Shown piece by piece: positions 6,801-7,043 of a stretch of DNA of 7,043 nt. Every line of letters begins with the position of its first letter. The first letter of the stretch is position 1. The stretch is from assembly GCA_905199135.1 (NCBI GenBank), contig CAJKFC010000093.1:1-7043 (forward strand), in the 5' to 3' direction. The notes under the pieces were generated by a model. The model had not been told where the DNA came from, did no database searches, and was given only the letters and a program-made list of their open reading frames with translations. A program made the translations under genes and the position numbers. Source of the stretch: an uncultured Eubacteriales bacterium (GTDB lineage: Bacteria > Bacillota > Clostridia > Oscillospirales > Butyricicoccaceae).

Positions 6801-6981
6801 CTTCACATCGGAGGCGATAATAATATCCGAAGGTGAAAACAGTATTCATACCGACTGGGAGACCTTCTACGGCGCTCTCGGCAAAGGCCAATACAGAATG
6901 GGAAAAGAGATCGGCGTGTCAAATCCCGATGGCTCCCAAAGAGCGTCCACCATGTTCTATGCGTATTTCACAATATACTAA
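3835..6981 (+). CDS. BlaR1/MecR1-like M56 membrane metallopeptidase with a giant non-PBP outer domain
   Basis: This 1048-residue protein is the likely signal transducer for the repressor gene, which ends 2 bases before it; GAGGG (3824-3828) in the end of that gene is its ribosome site. Hydrophobic segments near 5-26, 30-49 and 108-133 lead into the cytoplasmic M56 peptidase domain. Its zinc site is intact: H188-E-Q-T-H192, followed by HWFNPLVW (211-218) and E229 in MEMSCDEAV. A fourth membrane segment (about 281-302) puts residues 303-1048 outside the cell. Classical BlaR1 has about 600 residues and ends in a penicillin-binding sensor with STxK and KTG motifs. Here neither occurs. The outer part instead holds a DUF4825-like segment (about 312-435), two tandem copies of one unit (447-689 and 700-931) and an Ig-like C-terminus (935-1048). 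The peptidase is confidently assigned; the signal it senses is unknown. Confidence 0.92.
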   Translation: MLKTLLNMSISASYVILWVLALRFLMQKAPKKFSFFLWFIPLFRLLCPISFTSSVSAFKAIGATSQKGFVSYPVTGGTAVVNPPIFPSQITPTPVDIPVSETAQTFDFFSVLPYILAAIWILGAAAMLLRLAVSYFKLYRSVKACSKKIGDTLICPDLSAAFVMGFFRPVICLPEGLEGDEKEYVLLHEQTHIKRYDYISKLIFYFALCIHWFNPLVWLAYCLFSRDMEMSCDEAVIRKMGDGIKKSYSLSILALSAPSPLSFGQASAKERIVNIMKYKKPAVISVIIAVLAVSAAAVFLLSNPTADVPENSPYKHRTEYVGNNSKVGGIIYSLTFPEDMKYKNFELSENGVTVNFTSAGGSKYMDYNTSVPLRKNGAVMLSLIKNADSVIFRIEDGSETCDVECTREQTESVVGADLWSETSSYEKFTALCSLIDTKYSSSTAAAVPADLYDALKKATLEYTADYAKNQSKVFTATGVPTVSHNVLGTEKKDNLLTVYSIGMCQYFDVAFNSGIIERNFCLSGPMAITFDTSKGGYEVTDYWMAQNAETFSTDLNEVFPLEIRNKLTDSYASSGHRNYQECYAQFISQNNVDFRPTLDSLLAATKITDPESYRYPGSEEPYSTEYLNMLYMGGYTVQYAREMFENNAVEEPYDYILAEAVCEILGIPYTADDPYEWYEQNRPTLVSYISGAVFGETPAIPDDLNLAIREAVLSRSSDYAMDGEYNAESHTVLLTDTDGDTVTAYAISLALSFEREGDKISTVGGFHMPIALTFDTSEGGYKLTEFWQPEDGNHYTSSIEEKFPEDIAEEAMDLQNYVISHHMSCYAQYIRQNNIDWEPIIGALMEEICEPAPVSYYMPYIEEHKDQYRELIYMGTYTLKYAAAAFERESNNFLEHYVLAEAASEITGLPYGGGSPQKWYEQNLSYIFPLIVDIEVRAANVTDTSMDFVIDLSYSPIDGEFVTGKAYTLEVYENGQYTAVQPVISGNMAFTSEAIIISEGENSIHTDWETFYGALGKGQYRMGKEIGVSNPDGSQRASTMFYAYFTIY
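4768..5139 (+). other. DUF4825-like extracellular domain within the M56 sensor
   Basis: Residues about 312-435 directly follow the last membrane segment and begin with SPYKHRTEYVGNNSKVGGII. The Y-V-G-x-N-S-K-V signature followed by a -SL-FPEDMKYKNFEL-ENG-TVNF stretch is what I recall of the DUF4825 family, a domain of unknown function commonly fused to BlaR1-like M56 peptidases in Firmicutes. Two cysteines (C401, C405) sit close together in it. The boundaries are approximate and the family call is from memory of its pattern. Confidence 0.65.
5173..5901 (+). repeat. Extracellular protein repeat, copy 1 (residues 447-689)
   Basis: This is the first of two diverged copies of one unit in the M56 sensor. 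It opens with VPADLYDALKKA, includes MAITFDTSKGGYEVTDYW (526-543), then CYAQFISQNNVDF (582-594), YMGGYTVQYA and LAEAVCEILGIPY, and ends at WYEQN (677-681). Each landmark has a counterpart about 242-253 residues later in copy 2. The first half reads as mixed alpha/beta, the second half as helical. Identity over the second half is about one third by eye, and the DNA has diverged as well, so the duplication is not recent. Confidence 0.8.
5932..6627 (+). repeat. Extracellular protein repeat, copy 2 (residues 700-931)
   Basis: This is the second copy of the unit. It opens with IPDDLNLAIREA, includes IALTFDTSEGGYKLTEFW (770-787), CYAQYIRQNNIDW (825-837), YMGTYTLKYA and LAEAASEITGLPY, and ends with WYEQN (919-923). 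Copy 2 is slightly shorter than copy 1 between the first and middle landmarks. I do not recognise a named family, though the pattern of a MPIA-TF--------L-E-W segment followed by a helical half seems familiar from the outer parts of other clostridial M56 peptidases, usually as a single copy. Confidence 0.8.
6637..6978 (+). other. C-terminal bacterial Ig-like domain of the M56 sensor
   Basis: Residues about 935-1048 read as a beta-rich domain. It contains the run AYTLEVYENGQYTAVQP, then HTDWETFYGALGKGQYRMGK and a final MFYAYFTIY strand. The W-x-x-x-Y-G-x-L-x-x-G-x-Y-R-x-x-K-E pattern is that of a bacterial Ig-like domain (Big_14-type, from memory) found at the ends of clostridial surface and M56 proteins. 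It could present the sensor beyond the wall or contact a ligand. The family label is moderately certain; the beta-sandwich character is more secure. Confidence 0.6.
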
Positions 6982-6994
6982 AATAAAGGCGGAG

Positions 6995-7043
6995 ATGTAT
7001 GCTCTAAGTGACTTCTTAATCATGGTTTTTGTCATGGTTAGTG
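6995..7043 (+). CDS. Start of a small or membrane protein gene, cut by the window edge
   Basis: An ATG at 6995 opens a frame reading MYALSDFLIMVFVMVS that is still open at the last base. AAAGG (6985-6989) lies 5 bases ahead, a usable ribosome site, and the gap from the M56 stop codon is only 13 bases with no terminator, so it should be the third gene of the blaI/blaR-like operon. The visible N-terminus is very hydrophobic, which suits a membrane segment or a short membrane peptide. A second ATG at 6999 is useless because it meets a stop after one codon. No family can be assigned from 16 residues. Confidence 0.5.
   Translation, partial: MYALSDFLIMVFVMVS

Noticed and set aside
1..7043. Mobile element, CRISPR array, tRNA or rRNA gene
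   Set aside because: I saw no transposase or integrase motif, no spaced direct DNA repeats, and no tRNA-like or rRNA-like sequence. The only larger repeat is the diverged protein-level duplication within the sensor gene.

Overview
The window looks like chromosomal DNA from a low-to-mid GC Firmicute of the class Clostridia, probably a gut anaerobe of the Oscillospiraceae/Lachnospiraceae type. The basis is strong GGAGG ribosome sites, heavy use of ATA, TCG and AGG/AGA codons, a lipoprotein solute-binding protein, and a BlaI/BlaR-type pair whose sensor carries Clostridia-style extracellular modules. The assignment is inference from style, not from a marker gene.

Layout. (1) Positions 1-76 hold the probable tail of an upstream plus-strand gene and a hairpin terminator. 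(2) 57-587, minus strand, encodes a PAP2-family membrane phosphatase with all three catalytic motifs. (3) 588-717 is a divergent intergenic region with a candidate promoter for each direction and a small inverted repeat inside the PAP2 promoter. (4) 718-3360, plus strand, is a three-gene ABC importer operon (ATPase, permease, lipoprotein binding protein) of the nitrate/sulfonate/taurine/thiamine-precursor superfamily. Its genes overlap by 14 and 4 bases and it ends in a clear terminator. (5) 3396-6981 is a two-gene BlaI/BlaR-like regulatory operon. It has a near-consensus promoter, two almost identical operators in opposite orientation, a BlaI/MecI/CopY-family repressor, and a 1048-residue M56 membrane metallopeptidase. 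(6) At 6995 another open frame with a hydrophobic N-terminus begins and runs off the window.

How the genes work together. The ABC genes form one importer: the lipoprotein captures a small solute outside the membrane, the permease passes it in, and the ATPase drives transport. The substrate cannot be named from sequence. The regulatory pair should work by the BlaR-BlaI logic: the repressor holds its own promoter shut until the membrane peptidase, triggered through its outer domain, causes repressor loss.

The most interesting part is that outer domain. It has no penicillin-binding sensor. It consists of a DUF4825-like segment, two diverged tandem copies of a roughly 230-240 residue unit, and a C-terminal Ig-like domain, so the signal is probably not a beta-lactam recognised in the classical way. 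No beta-lactamase or penicillin-binding protein gene lies in the window. I saw no RNA genes, transposons, CRISPR arrays or riboswitches.
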